The notes under the pieces: model-generated
The model's input: the letters and a program-made list of their open reading frames with translations, nothing else
Database searches by the model: none
What the model was told of the DNA's origin: nothing
Source: Thuidium tamariscinum
Taxonomy: Eukaryota > Streptophyta > Bryopsida > Hypnales > Thuidiaceae
Direction of reading: 5' to 3'
Length of the DNA stretch: 64,000 nucleotides
NCBI GenBank assembly: GCA_947034885.2
Contig: OX344751.2
Coordinates: forward strand, 10,230,001-10,294,000
Position numbers and translations under genes: made by a program
In this document: positions 23,710-35,301 of the stretch, piece after piece
Position numbering within the stretch: position 1 is the first letter of the stretch
Layout: each line of letters opens with the position of its first letter

Positions 23710-24044
23710 CAGTGATTACAGGGTTCAGGGTTAGGGTTCAAAGGGCGTGAAGAATCAATCGAGAGAGCAAACGAAAGGCCTAAAGACTATTCATGTCGCG
23801 AGAGATGATGATGGCAAGCCCATTGAGAGGGGACTCCATCAATGCACAGTTGGCAGGCTCCTTACGAACGCAGGGTCAAGGGTTTAGGGTTTAAGGGTCA
23901 AGGGTTTAGGGTTTAGGGCGGATCAATGAAGCAAGCCAAACGGAAGCCTATTCATGTGTTTTAAGTCGCGAGACATGCTGCTGGCAAGCCCACCAAGACG
24001 GGGCTTTATCAAAGCATGATAAGCAAGCTCATCACGAGCGAAGG
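23710..24044 (-). pseudogene. two extra copies of the Sec14 gene's 3' end
   Basis: Downstream of the Sec14-like stop are two further, diverged copies of its last codons plus 3' sequence, about 175 bases apart. The nearer one (about 23868-24044) still reads LGGLA and SRDLKHMN on the minus strand, matching LGGLATIISRDLKHMN of the gene. The farther one (about 23710-23866) reads GLAIIISRDMN. Each copy ends in AAACCCTAAACCC-like telomere-type repeats, as does the sequence after the true stop (24047-24070). Both are partial and lack the rest of the gene. Confidence 0.8.
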
Positions 24045-24115
24045 CTCTAGGGTTTTAGGGTTCAGGGTTTAAGGAGCGCAACGAATCATTCAACAAGGCG
24101 AGCCAACCGAAGCCC

Positions 24116-27100
24116 TTACATACTATTCATGTGTTTCAAGTCTCGCGAGATGATCGTGGCCAGGCCTCCAAGCGGCGGCTTCATCAACGCCCTGTACGCA
24201 CTCTCATCATACGGCGCTTGCAAGAACGGCAAGAACGGCCGAAACGTGTCCACATTCCGGTGTTTGGCCTCCTCAATCACGAACGCAGAGTCATCCTTCT
24301 TCACGGGGTGAAAGAGCGAGACGAACCCATCCCATGAGCCTCTTCTGGACCGAGACGCCGGCGCTGACAGTGGGGTTTCCAAGTGACTCACGTCCTTGGT
24401 GAAGAGGTCGCCGTCGGCGGCGACGTTGTCGTCTTTCCGGAAGCTGGAAAACTCGCCTTCTCCCCCTCTTCTGTCTGGGGATGGGCATGTACCTGAGATT
24501 GAGGAGAAGGAGAAGGACCGGGTTCGCACGCTGTTGGCGAGCTCGGGACCCTCGGAAAGCTCCCCGCCTCGGCCTCGGGACTTGCTGCCTTCTTCGTCGC
24601 TTTTCTTGGGACTTGTGTCGAAGATGGGTTCCAAGGTGGAGTAGTCTGCGGTGGCTGCAGGAGAAAAGGATTAAGCTCAATCTCACTGTGTTCAGACCCC
24701 TACTCAACCTGTGAGATTTGACCAAACAGCGACATGATCTCATCCTACCGAACGGAATTGCTGAGCACACTGACCCATACTTTCAAATTGACCGGGCAAA
24801 GCGTTTGATGAAGGTGCAGCTTGTAACCTGTTTTAGTTTTGAAGGAAGCCGGAGTTTTGAAACTGTCTGCCGAAAAGCTGGTGGAGCGCCTCCGAGAATG
24901 TTTAGAAAATGGTGATGGAAAAGTCAAAGTCTTTTTTGGGGTGGCAGTAGGACTGTGCTGTTGCGGTCTCGGTATCACTCGATAGTCTCTTGAGTATGCA
25001 AAACTTAACTTCTCCCTCGTCGAGTGGTCAACAAACGTGCAAATTCCCTGTAACCCATGAGCAATAGTTCAGCCAGGCCCTTCAACTACTGTTCATGACA
25101 GAAATCAAAAGACACCTGATGCTACAAATTTCCTTTCGAAGAGACCTCACCTTCCAAACGTAATAGAACATGGAAGAAGCGTCCACAATAAAGGCTTTGG
25201 CAAGCCTCTCTGGATAATGATCCGCCAGCACCTTCAGAGTGGTGAGAATGCCACTAGTAGAAGGAGCACTTAATTTTGAGTAACCTGAGGACCACAACAA
25301 TTTAAGTTGACATCAGAGGCCTCGAAAAATCTGAGCTCGTACCATTGAAGGTCACTATATGCAGCTCCTTCACTGAAAAAGCATGGCAGATACCCATGAG
25401 AAAAGCTAAACTAAGTGCTAAACAATTGCCAGGGTTTATGTGTAATTGAGAGGCCACTGTATGATTGTTGGAACCATAGGGAGACCTGTTCTTGAATCAT
25501 GTAGGAGATTCTCTTCACGATGTTGCGAAGAAATTCCTGCAATAATCTAATTTTAACTGAAATTCCTGATCTAGTGTCACTTCCAAAGAGGCAATATGCG
25601 GAGCTCAATAAATTTAGTGACTTCTTAAGTTGACCATTCACTCAAAACACGTGAAGATACCATTGGGATGAATGTGCACGGTAGCAATAGCTTACCTCCA
25701 GCATCAAGAATGAGGATCCACTGATCAACACCCGGAGGCATAGCAGCCACTGCGACCTCCATTGTGAAGATTATATAGCGAAGATGCCTGTCAGTAATAG
25801 CGACCGCTTCTAAGATCAGCACAGTGAACTACACTCTTTCCTCTCCACTGATTCGAATTCTGTGAGTTGACGGAAACATACTGTATACCCGATAAAAACT
25901 TAGACTACTAATGTCTCATTTCAGCTGAAATTCTGGTGCTTCAATTCGTGCTCACTTTATTAGTGATAGACATATGTATCCGTCAGAATGATAAGATCTG
26001 CCTTATAAGCACGAAAACTTACTGTTTCTGACTGTGATTGAGGATGTACTCGGGCTTCTTCTTTATAACCTGAACCCGAAAGTGCAAACCAATTTCATCA
26101 GGAAACCAATCCAGTAACGCAAAGCAAATGATTTTGTTCACTAAAACTACTCGCTCGTGAATGCCAGACTACAAAAACAGCTCGTGAAAGCCAGACGACA
26201 GATGATTCTACGATGGTTTCTCCAGATTGAAATTAAACTGTGAATGAAACTTAATATAGTTTCATAAAAGTAGTCTGTTTTGACTTTTGAAAGACATCAT
26301 TAGGAGAATCTTCTCTATAATTCATGGAGACGTCTCCCTTCCGACACATTGAGTATACAAAGATTACTTTAAGTAACATCGTCAGGCCTCAGTATGACCT
26401 CTGAAACCGTATGAAGATCTCCCAGTGAATGAAAGAATCTCTTTCTGATTCTCTCAAAAAAACTCTAATCTATTAAGTTTGACCCTCTAATGTCATGCTC
26501 TGTCGTTTGAGGTGTCGAAACAATCCGGCTCCCAAATCCCTACAGAATGATAAAACTTAACCAAGAAATTTTGAATACAAAACCAAATTATTGTTCAAAC
26601 ACGAATGGCGCTATTACCAAAACAGGTCGACCTTCAGCATCGAGTCCTGCGACATAAGCAGCCCCGGCCGCGAGCTCCGCTGGAAAATCGTCGGCAATCA
26701 AGTATCCTGCAAAAACAAAAAACAGAAGTAAACCTAAGTCAATTCCTCTATTTTAATGCCCAGATGAAACCGCTTCCAAATACATTAGACAAATTGATTT
26801 TTCTGCTACGAAAGCTTACCCATATTAATTTTCTCGCGCCAGTTTAGGGTAGCGCGCAGCATCTTGGCAGCTCTTCGGACGCTATTGCCACGAGCTCGCA
26901 AGTACCGCATCACACACGCATCGTCACAAAACTCAGCCTACAGAAAAGAAAACCATGCCAAACATAAGAAAAAACAAATCTCCCGACAATTGGAACAATC
27001 AACTTCCTGTACACAAAATTTCACGCAAACCTATCTATTCTTCCAAAGCAAACTCCCAACGGCAACAACTCAACTCTATCAGTTTGAAATGCTACAGTCA

Positions 27101-27281
27101 ATCATATTGTAGAAGGTCACTTTAGAGAAGTTCACAACAAAGAGGTTTGAGGTCGTGCCTGTTTCTTGGTGAGAACCCCCTCTTTCTGCACGAGTCGCAA
27201 AACCTCTTTGATCATCTCACTCAAACTCGCTTCAGGCTCCACCTTCGCAGCAGCGTAGGGCATTATAGGATTCCGCTCCAT
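24116..27281 (-). CDS. Sec14-like CRAL-TRIO lipid-transfer protein, 8 exons
   Basis: Predicted 453-residue cytosolic protein of the Sec14 family, whose members bind and exchange phosphatidylinositol and other lipids. Exons, in order: 27281-27159, 26937-26820, 26706-26618, 26069-26023, 25787-25696, 25284-25151, 25047-24828 and 24654-24116; all phases agree. The CRAL-TRIO N-terminal helices (about 42-80) carry FCDDACVMRYLRARG and AAKMLRATLNWRE. The lipid-binding domain (about 82-225) carries HLRYIIFT, MPPGVDQWILILDAGGYS and DHYPERLAKAFIV. The C-terminal half is a Ser/Arg/Lys-rich, probably disordered tail ending in PPLGGLATIISRDLKHMNSM. Intron 1 appears to use a GC donor (CAG/GCACGA); the others are GT-AG. 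Upstream on the minus strand is a GAGAACGAGAAC-rich leader (about 27330-27355). The specific lipid ligand cannot be read from sequence. Confidence 0.92.
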
Positions 27282-27359
27282 TATGTTGTGATCAAAGAGA
27301 ATCCTTCCCCCTCACGACGAGACACGTTCTCTCTCGTTCTCGTTCTCGTTCTCTCTTAA

Positions 27360-29698
27360 TGCACAATCGAGTTCCAAGATGTTCGCATTTCAAAAAAGAA
27401 AAACCTCCCCAACCATCAACTCAATCACAGTCCTGCTCCTCGAAACATACTCGGCATGAAAACTGCACGCGATGAGAGTCACTCCCTGCGACAAACTTCG
27501 TATCCATAGCTATAAAGTAATCGCACTATCCACCACCTCAAGAGAACTCCTCCATAAGAATCGCACTGGTGTAATCCCCAAACCCCATTAAACCTCAACC
27601 TCGGAAACTCTCTTTCCAATGCCTCATCTGAAACAATCGAATAGTTCTCTTCCAGAAACGCAAACCTCAAACCTTAACCTAAGAAATCTCGCTCAATCAA
27701 TCCCCAACACCAAATTCAAAAATGACTATTGCAATGAGAAACAAGCTCTGTTGCAATGAGAAACAAGGCTCGGTCCCATTTCTCGATCACATTTCTCGTA
27801 AGGTCCTACTCAAACCTTGAAAATCGCACTCAGTCAGTCCCCGACAGTCAAATCAATCAAAAACGGCTGTAGCAGTGCGAAACAACGCTGTGTTTCTGTA
27901 GTCTTTGCTCACATTTCATGTAAGGTCCTACTCATCAAGCTTCACACATCCAGTGTAAAGCTAGCTTGATTGATGTGCGCGCAAAGCCTCCAACCTTCTC
28001 ACATTCACTATAAATGTGGCAAAGCCTACTCCCCTTCTGTCCAGACCCAAGAACCCAATTCAAACCTGGCTATTGCACTGCGAAAGAAAGAAAGCTCTGT
28101 CCCTGTAGCACTGACTCACATATCAGTCGTGTAAAGTCCTTCCTGCAAAGGTTGCTTTTGTCAAAGCCAAGCCTCCTCCTCTTTGGTGCATCCCAAAAAG
28201 AGAATATATCCTTTGATGGCGTCCACGGAGCGAGTTAACTGACCAAAAAGGGGAAGAGTATTGAACAGTGGAGACTATTGTTGGGCGATGAAAGCCGATC
28301 CTGCTGATGAGGAGAACTGGGAGTAAGGTAAGATTGAACCCAGTTCACCATGTGCTGTTTCCGCATCCGGGTGCTAAATGAGTGGGAGCGCGGGCTTCCT
28401 GGTTTTCAGCCTGGTCCGGCTGCTGCGAGCTGCGAGTTTCTAAAAATGGCCATGGCGTGCAACCTCTCCTCCTGCTGGAACGCTGCGGATGCCCGGATGA
28501 TGCAACTGGTGATGTTTCCCCATGTGCCAGCTGCGGATGCGGAAGGTGATCTGCACGCAGTCAATAAGAATCAGGAGGCGTTGTGTAATACAGAAAGAAA
28601 AAAATGGGGGAGACGCTACCAGATGGAACTCTGCCTGCCTCTGCCTACCTAGGATGGAATGTCCCAGAAAATTACTGCTATGGAGGTCTCCCCCGCTGGC
28701 CAACCTTCAATTTCACTTCATTACGTTACGCCTCCGCAAGCATTTCAACTCCACCAGTGGTGAATGTTACATATGCTGCAGCGCTGCACTGTCCTCGTAA
28801 GGATTCAAAGCGCCTAAATAGACCCTTCCTCCATTTTCTCCTCGGCGGTACGCATGTATGAGGAATCCGTGCCTCACTTATTTCTTCGCGGCGGTGATGG
28901 TGGTGTGTCTTTACTCTCTCATCTTCGGATTAAGTCAAATTTCGAAGTGTGTCTACTGTCCAGAAAAGGAAATAAGAAAAAGTCTTGACTGGGTGGAATG
29001 AGTTGCGGCATTCCTGCGATGCAAATCCCGAGGACGATGGTGTCCAGGATGGGAGTGATGAATCCATCCCGGCTCTCACACACGCTCGCAGGCCATTCCT
29101 GACTGGCTGCTGCCTGTTCTGCTGCTGGGTCCAGGCTCTGCTGCTCTGCAGGGGCTCAGTTGACTGCCTCAAGTCGCGGCTGCACCGAACTGTTTTCCTT
29201 CTTTCATTCATGACGTTCATTCCTCTGGGGCCTTCCGTCTCTAACGAATTACCGTTGGCGAAGGCATTCAAATTGAAACCCCTGCAAAGCCCAGAGTTTC
29301 TTTAGGACTTTAGGAGAGTCACAAACTCACATAGGGCTTGCTGCTACCGAGTTAATGGAGGAGGTCCACAATTAAAAGCGCGCATTTACTAAGAGCTGGA
29401 AATTAATTTGGGGAGGTTAGACTTCTGGAAATTGATTTTTCAGTGAATTTTTCTTGAAAGACAACTTAAATGGGCATCTAGCCCAAGTCGTTTCATATCT
29501 TTTGGAGCTTTGTGGAATTGGTCGTGAATTTTTGAAGTTGAAACACAATGGTCGCACAAATGTCCACGTATTGAAATGTATGCTATTTGGACATTGTTGA
29601 TGCAATCAGAAAGAAAAATGTACCTTTTCATTAGAGGACTTTTTTTTTTTTTTAAACAAATGAAACGGAATTTCATTGCCAATAAGAATAAGATACAA
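27360..29698. other. GC-richer region upstream of the Sec14-like gene
   Basis: Contains three diverged direct copies of a roughly 110-base unit at about 27698-27813, 27833-27937 and 28036-28150; each holds CAATxAAAAA, ATTGCA(A/C)TG(A/C)GAAA and a final GTAAGGTCCTACTC or variant. 28300-29340 is GC-rich with several overlapping short open frames on both strands, none with recognisable domains, codon pattern or splice partners. It could be promoter and leader sequence or an unrecognised gene. Confidence 0.4.
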
Positions 29699-29811
29699 CT
29701 ACACTAAAAATGGTAAATAGTGTTGGTTGATAAATAGTGTTGGACCTTTTTTTACCTCTAACACTATTTTCCAAGTCATGTGTAAATAGTGTTGGCTCTT
29801 AACTTATGCCG

Positions 29812-30110
29812 TCAAAATCTGGTCCTTCCGTGCAAAACTGCATTTCGGGCCTCCCACAAATAAAATCTGGTCCTTCCCTGCAAAACTGCGTTTTTGGCCT
29901 CCCACAAATAAAATCTGATCCTTCCCTGCAAAACTGTGTTTTTGGCCTCCCACAATTAAAATCTGGTCCTTACCTAGAAGACTGCATTTTTGGCCTTTTA
30001 GAATAAAAATCCGGCCCTTCACTGGAAAACTATGTTTTTGGCTTCTTTTTTGGAAATCTGCGTTTTTGGCTCATTGTTTGCAAATCTGAATTTTTTGCTC
30101 CTTCCCTGTG
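29812..30110. repeat. 48-bp minisatellite in the pogo-type element
   Basis: Five or six tandem copies of a 48-bp unit containing AAAATCTGGTCCTTCCCTGC and TTTTTGGCCTCCCACA; similarity fades toward the right. The period is a multiple of three, so the reverse strand shows a 16-residue repeat, but this looks like a by-product and not a protein. Confidence 0.85.
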
Positions 30111-30481
30111 AAACTCCATTTTTGGTTTGCTTCTTCATTTGTATCCTCTCCTTGGTCACCTTCAAAACATTTTGTGGAAGTGGGAGAGGAGAGCTCCCGA
30201 TTTTGCTTTGGAGTGAAAATGTGTGTGTGTGTGTGTGGGCGGGGGGGGTATACTCCGTGGATTCCCGCCTCCGTTTCGAAGCTCCCGGTTCCCGCTTGAA
30301 TTTCAAAATTCAAAATCTCCCACCTCAATTTCGAACGCCGATATCTTTTTACTACAGTATGTGATTCACAATTCGATTACACCATTGGATTGCTCTTCTT
30401 CTCTTCTATTTCCTGTACAAAATTGTTGTTTTTTTTGGTCGACAATTTTATTTTAAAGTCATTTTTTTACATTTTGTAGCC

Positions 30482-31996
30482 ATGGATCGCAATGAAGCCA
30501 CTCTGCGCCGTCTTCAACAAGTTTCCACCCTTGCCACTCGCCGATCTGTCACTTCCTGGATGGTTGAAGATTTTGGCGTTCACGGCTTGGTTGGACTAAA
30601 TTCTCGTGTCATTGAAGCGTTTCCAGAGCATTTTCGTGGCCAACGCCCCGCCAACCTTGTAAAAGCCAGCTGATGGTGGCAACAACGCCATCAATTTGAT
30701 GAAGATGGTGCTGCCCAAGGCGTTCTATTTTCTTATAGTCGCAACCGATTGGGCCTAAACCGACGCCATTCTCCAAAAGCCAAGGCAAGTCGCGGCAAAA
30801 AAAGGAGCGAATGGGTGCGATACATATACCCTTTCTTGCTTGAAGAATTCAACCGCGTGTGAAAATCAGGTGTCAAATTTTCTCCTCACCTCCTTCATGA
30901 ATTGGCCATTTCCATTCTCGTGGGTCCCGACTCCATTTTCACAGCCAATTCTATTGACCCCAAAGACAATATTCTATTAGTCAACAAAATCACAGCCAAT
31001 TGGGTCCATCAATTTATGGACAGCCACAATGTAGTTCTTCTAGCCCAACGTGGTCGTTTGATTTGTAGCCCTGAAAAAGAGCTTCAAATCGAAATATCAA
31101 CCGCCTACCATTTAGGGGTCTTGCAAAGGGGATTTTCTTCCGGGGTATTTGATGAAAATCTCATGGAGAACCTAGATGAAACCCATTTCGTTGTCAATCT
31201 TGACAATGGACGAACTCTAGGCTTTAGGGAAGATACAACCGTAAAGTATGCTGAAGTAGTCTCGGGTGGGGAGGCTATGACTATGGTGGTCCGTATTTCA
31301 GGTGGTCGGCGTGCCACAATTGAAGCTCCTATGCTTATATTTACAAATCAAAATAGGGCCTATCCTATACGGGGATTGATTGATAATATTTCGGGGGTTT
31401 CATATAGAACCGGCCCTAAAGGATGGATGGACCAAACCATCTTCCTCGAATACTTCCTAGAACCTCGTGCATATCAAGCCGATCTTCATCAACGGATGAA
31501 GATCATATGGCTTGATAATTGTAGCGGCCATACCATTACCCCTACATTGGCTCCTATCCTAGCTGCCAAAAACACTATTTTGAAATTTCTGCCTCCATGT
31601 TCTACTCACCTTTGCCAACCAACGGATACATTTCTCATTTCAAAAATCAAAGATGCATGGACAAAACGGTGGGAAGCTAAAAAAATTGAATTGATTCAGC
31701 AAAATGCTTGGCAAAATGCATCCCGGGCAGATGGACAATGGTCAGGGAAATTGACAAATCCAGGAAAACGGTTTTTCCTACAATTGGCAGCTCATAGTAT
31801 AGAAGATGTTAATCGAGAGGTAGATTGTGACAACATTTCCTATGCTAGAAAAGCAATGATCCGTTGTGGATTGGCATTAGGACTTAATGGATCTTGGAGT
31901 GTAGGGCAATTGTTTCCACATCTCCAAGAGATTATTGCAAAGCATTTGCAATACTTCCAAGGACAAGAACTGCCCAATTTCAATAGGGCAATTTAA
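30482..31996 (+). pseudogene. pogo-type transposase with two in-frame stops
   Basis: One continuous frame of 505 codons, starting at an ATG in good context (gccATGG), is interrupted by TGA at 30671-30673 and again at 30860-30862; there are no frameshifts. The C-terminal part is a DDE_1-type endonuclease domain with DETHF (Asp232), WLDNCSGH (Asp345) and a third Asp382 in HLCQPTD, giving DD36D spacing. GWMDQTIF and the QPTD-xxx-SKIKDAW region also fit the family. The N-terminal part, expected to bind the element's ends, has no helix-turn-helix I can define. It cannot produce a full protein as it stands. Confidence 0.88.
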
Positions 31997-32105
31997 AAAT
32001 CTTTTTGGAGATTTTACTATTTTTTCCCTTCAATTTTCAGTTTACGGCTAGGATTATTATATTGTATTTTTGGTTGTTAATATATTTAACAACTTATATG
32101 AAAAT

Positions 32106-32350
32106 TTTCAACATTTCAGCATTTTATTGTCTATTTCAGCATTTCAGCATTTCAATATTTCAATTCAGCATTCCAGTGTTTCAGCATTTCAGTCCAGCAT
32201 TCTAGTATTTCAGTTCAGTATTTCAGAAATTCAACATTTATTTTAGCATTTCAATCCAGCAATTCAGCATTTTAGTTCAGCATTTTAGTTCATCATTTAT
32301 TTTAGCGTTTCAGTCCAGCAGTCCAACATTTCAGTCCAGAAATTCAGCAA
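32106..32350. repeat. CAGCATTTCAG-type minisatellite
   Basis: Irregular tandem repeats of 8-11 bases built from CAGCATTT, CAGTCCAG and TTCAGTTCAG. Lies inside the right part of the pogo-type element and explains the short phenylalanine/serine-rich open frame there. Confidence 0.85.
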
Positions 32351-32534
32351 GTCAGCCGTTCAGTCTAACACTAAATACACTCATTGTCAGCCTACTGAAA
32401 TGACCAGATTTTACCATAAAGCTGAAATAGTGTTAGAATGGGTTAATAATGATCTAACACTAACCTTGCAAATCACAATTAGTGTTAGCTCGGCTAATTA
32501 GTGTTGCCAATACTATTTACCATTTTTAGTGTAG

Positions 32535-33972
32535 CTAGTAGCCACAAGTGGCCTAGCCAGCAATCCCAACCCAACCCCACAGCAGCAAATTAGAGGATAC
32601 TTTTTTAGAGCCCAAGGACTTTTCAAACCTCAATCATACATATGACCTTAGTCATTAGGCCATTTTTCTATTAAAAAAAACACATTCATAATTGTCATTT
32701 TGAATGCAAACAACAAAAAATTTAAGCATTTTTTCTTGCACACCCAGTTGTAGAATTTGCACTAAATTAGTATGAGGAATTGAGTCAAGGATTTGGAAAA
32801 TTTTAAAAAATCAAACAAATAATGAGTTTCATACTTTATAGAAAACTTATATCAACATACATTCAAGTTAGAAGAAGAAAATAAATTGTTGTTAGTTTTA
32901 AGATGGAATTGAAATACACCAGTTTTAACTATGAAATTGTCCTAGCTGGAGAAAACAAATCCATGTGCAACTCTCATTTTCAAATGGTTAAAATTGAGTT
33001 CAAAAGTATATTTTATATATATATATATACATACATACACATATTTATTTATTTATTTGAAAACCATACCTACTTTCAAACTAAAATTCCTCATAACTTT
33101 CATCTTCTTAATCCAAATGGAATGATTCAAAGCTTCCCATGTCTATATAAATGTAAAGAATCAATTTGAAATTTCACTTTTTAATAAATAAAAAAATTTA
33201 AGAAGTTTTTTCAGCTGCTCGGTCTGCCCACCAAGTAAAAAAACATTTCATACCATAAATTTTTAACCACAAAGTCAAAAGTTATGAAAATTGTCGGGCC
33301 TTAAAGCTACTCCTTGGGCACATCTTGTATAAAAATTTCAAAGAAAAACAAACAAACTCCATTTGTATTAAGCTACCCGAAATTGCTATGTTGCCAAAAA
33401 ACGCAGCTTAGGGCTTTAGGAGTTAACCTTCAAGGGAGGAGGCATTGCCCTCCCTTACATGTAGGTGCCCTTCATAGTGAATGTACCATTTTACAAGCAT
33501 ATAATGCAGCCCTTTTTTTGGGTGATATGGTGCCAGAAAGCACCATTTCAAAAAAATATCTTTTTTTCGCCATAAAAGTATCGAAAAAAGTAACCTTTTT
33601 TCGCCAAAAATTTACCATTTTAATGAAAACCATGGATGAAATCGCCAAATTTTGATGATAAAGTGTATGAATATAACTATAAAGTATTTTTTAGTGCAAA
33701 AGTTGGATGAATGTAGAAATACAATGCTTCACCAAATTTTAAATGATCGCCATGTTGGCACTTTCTCAAAAAGCAAAAAAAAAGGGCTAATATAATGCAT
33801 GTCCACTTAATATATAGTTTTTCTTCCAAGTAATGTACAAGATATATCTCTATTCTGTAGACTAAGGAGAAAATCGGAAATTCTATAGTTAAGAATGTTA
33901 TTTTATATAGGATCACATTTCCCTTTTTTCTATGTATGAATTTCATTTGTCAAAGTCCCTAAAGTAAACATA
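32535..33972. other. repeat-derived AT-rich stretch
   Basis: No gene. 33210-33422 is a diverged copy of the right arm of the foldback at 33977-34714 (shared AAATTGCTATGTTGCCAAAA and GGGCCTTAAAGCTACTC) and ends GGGCTTTAGGAG followed by TTAA at 33423-33426, so it is another TTAA-flanked copy whose left end is not clear. 32640-33000 resembles parts of 12000-12400. A (TA)n/(CATA)n run lies at about 33016-33040. Confidence 0.5.
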
Positions 33973-33976
33973 TTAA

Positions 33977-34714
33977 CCCCTAAAGGACCAAGTTGTGTTT
34001 TTTGGCATCATAGCAATTTTGGGCAACTCACCACAAATGGAGTTTTTATTTTTTTTCATTGAAATTTTCACACAACTTGCGCTGAAGGAATAGCTTTAAG
34101 GCCCAATAGTTTTCATAATATTTGACTACATAGTTAAAAAGTTATTGCATAATATGTGATTTCCTTTAATCTCAGGACAGCCTGGGCAGCTCAAAAAACT
34201 TCTTTAAAAATGAATTTTTGGAAAATGAAAAATTGAAATTGGTTCTTTAGAATTTTGTGTATGCGGAAAGCTTTGAATCATTCCATTTGGATTTATGAAG
34301 TGAAAGTTATGAGGAATTTTAGTTTGCAGTTAGATATGGTTCTTAAAGAGACCATACCTACCTGCAAACTAAAATTCCTCATAACTTTCACTTTATAAAT
34401 CCAAATGGAATGATTTAAAGCTTATTGCATACACAAAATTCTAAGAAACCAATTTCAATTTTTCATTTTTTCAAAAAGTCATTTTTAAAGAAGTTTTTTT
34501 GAGCTGCCCAAGCTGCTCTGAGATAAAAAGAAATCAGATATCATGCAATAACTTTTTAACTACATAGTCAAATGTTATGAAAATTGTTGGGCCTTAAAGC
34601 TACTCTTTGTCACAAGTTGTGTGAAATTTCAATGAAAAAAAATAAAAACTCCAATCATGGTGAGCTGCTGAAAATTGCTATGTTGCCAAAAAACATAGCT
34701 TGGTCCTTTAGGGG
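33977..34714. mobile_element. 738-bp foldback element next to TTAA
   Basis: Two long inverted arms (about 33977-34335 and 34355-34714) meet at a short centre. Termini are CCCCTAAAGGACCAAG and CTTGGTCCTTTAGGGG, perfectly inverted. The left flank is TTAA (33973-33976); the right flank is TTAC, a likely mutated TTAA. Arms share AAACTAAAATTCCTCATAAC and CCAAATGGAATGAT in inverted orientation. No coding capacity. A transcript would fold into a hairpin of several hundred base pairs. Confidence 0.85.
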
Positions 34715-35301
34715 TTACTTAATGATTCACTTGGATGGTTTTAATGTCCTATATGGTTCCAATTGCAAAATTCATAACTAACTTGACAAAGGTTCTACAA
34801 TTACAAAATAATGTGGGTCAAATGAATGCTAATCCTATTTGCCTTTTAATCATGAAAACTTACTAAAAAATATTTCAAGGAGTTTAGCTTTCTCCAAAAT
34901 GAAATCAATTCTTAGACACACACTTTTTAGACCTACCTTACTACATTGATCTACCCAAATAGTTCAAGCAATACCTCATTAAAGTCATATTATTTTCAAT
35001 TAGTATAGGTTGAAATACTATACTACATTGTATAAATTTCCTAGAAGAAAAATATTGTAGTGATACTAATTTTTGAGCTAGCTAATTGCTAATTTTTTCC
35101 TTTCACAAGTATGCTAAATTTGTGCACCATGGTACAACTTTTTTATAGAGGAGAAACTTGCACTATAGAATGCATACATAGTAGAAAAAATATTAATAGA
35201 ATCATACCATCGAAACACTCATCTGTAAAATTATCTATTGGTAACTACTTTCATCAAAATATTAATTAATCTAATATTTGTTGAGAAGAATTTTGTGATT
35301 T

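Larger units (their letters stand above)
29702..32531 (+). mobile_element. Tc1/mariner (pogo-type) transposon, defunct
   Basis: A 2.83-kb DNA transposon bounded by inverted ends of about 25 bases: CACTAAAAATGGTAAATAGT at the left and its inverse at the right. TA dinucleotides flank it (29700-29701 and 32532-32533), as expected for Tc1/mariner targets. Inside are a transposase reading frame with stops (30482-31996), a 48-bp minisatellite near the left end and a short CAGCATTTCAG-type minisatellite near the right end. Confidence 0.85.

Noticed and set aside
23880-24070. True telomere or chromosome end
   Set aside because: The TTTAGGG-like runs are short, irregular and tied to the repeated 3' end of the Sec14 gene, with ordinary genes on both sides.
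24291-24770. Open frames overlapping the last Sec14 exon on both strands
   Set aside because: The exon's phase-matched frame with CRAL-TRIO continuity explains the region; the others are GC-rich shadows.
28440-29305. Protein-coding gene in the GC-rich region
   Set aside because: Several short overlapping frames, none with a recognisable domain, consistent splice sites or codon pattern.
29804-30022. Repetitive protein on the minus strand (16-residue units)
   Set aside because: Produced by a 48-bp minisatellite whose length is divisible by three; it lies inside a transposon and has no homologous features.
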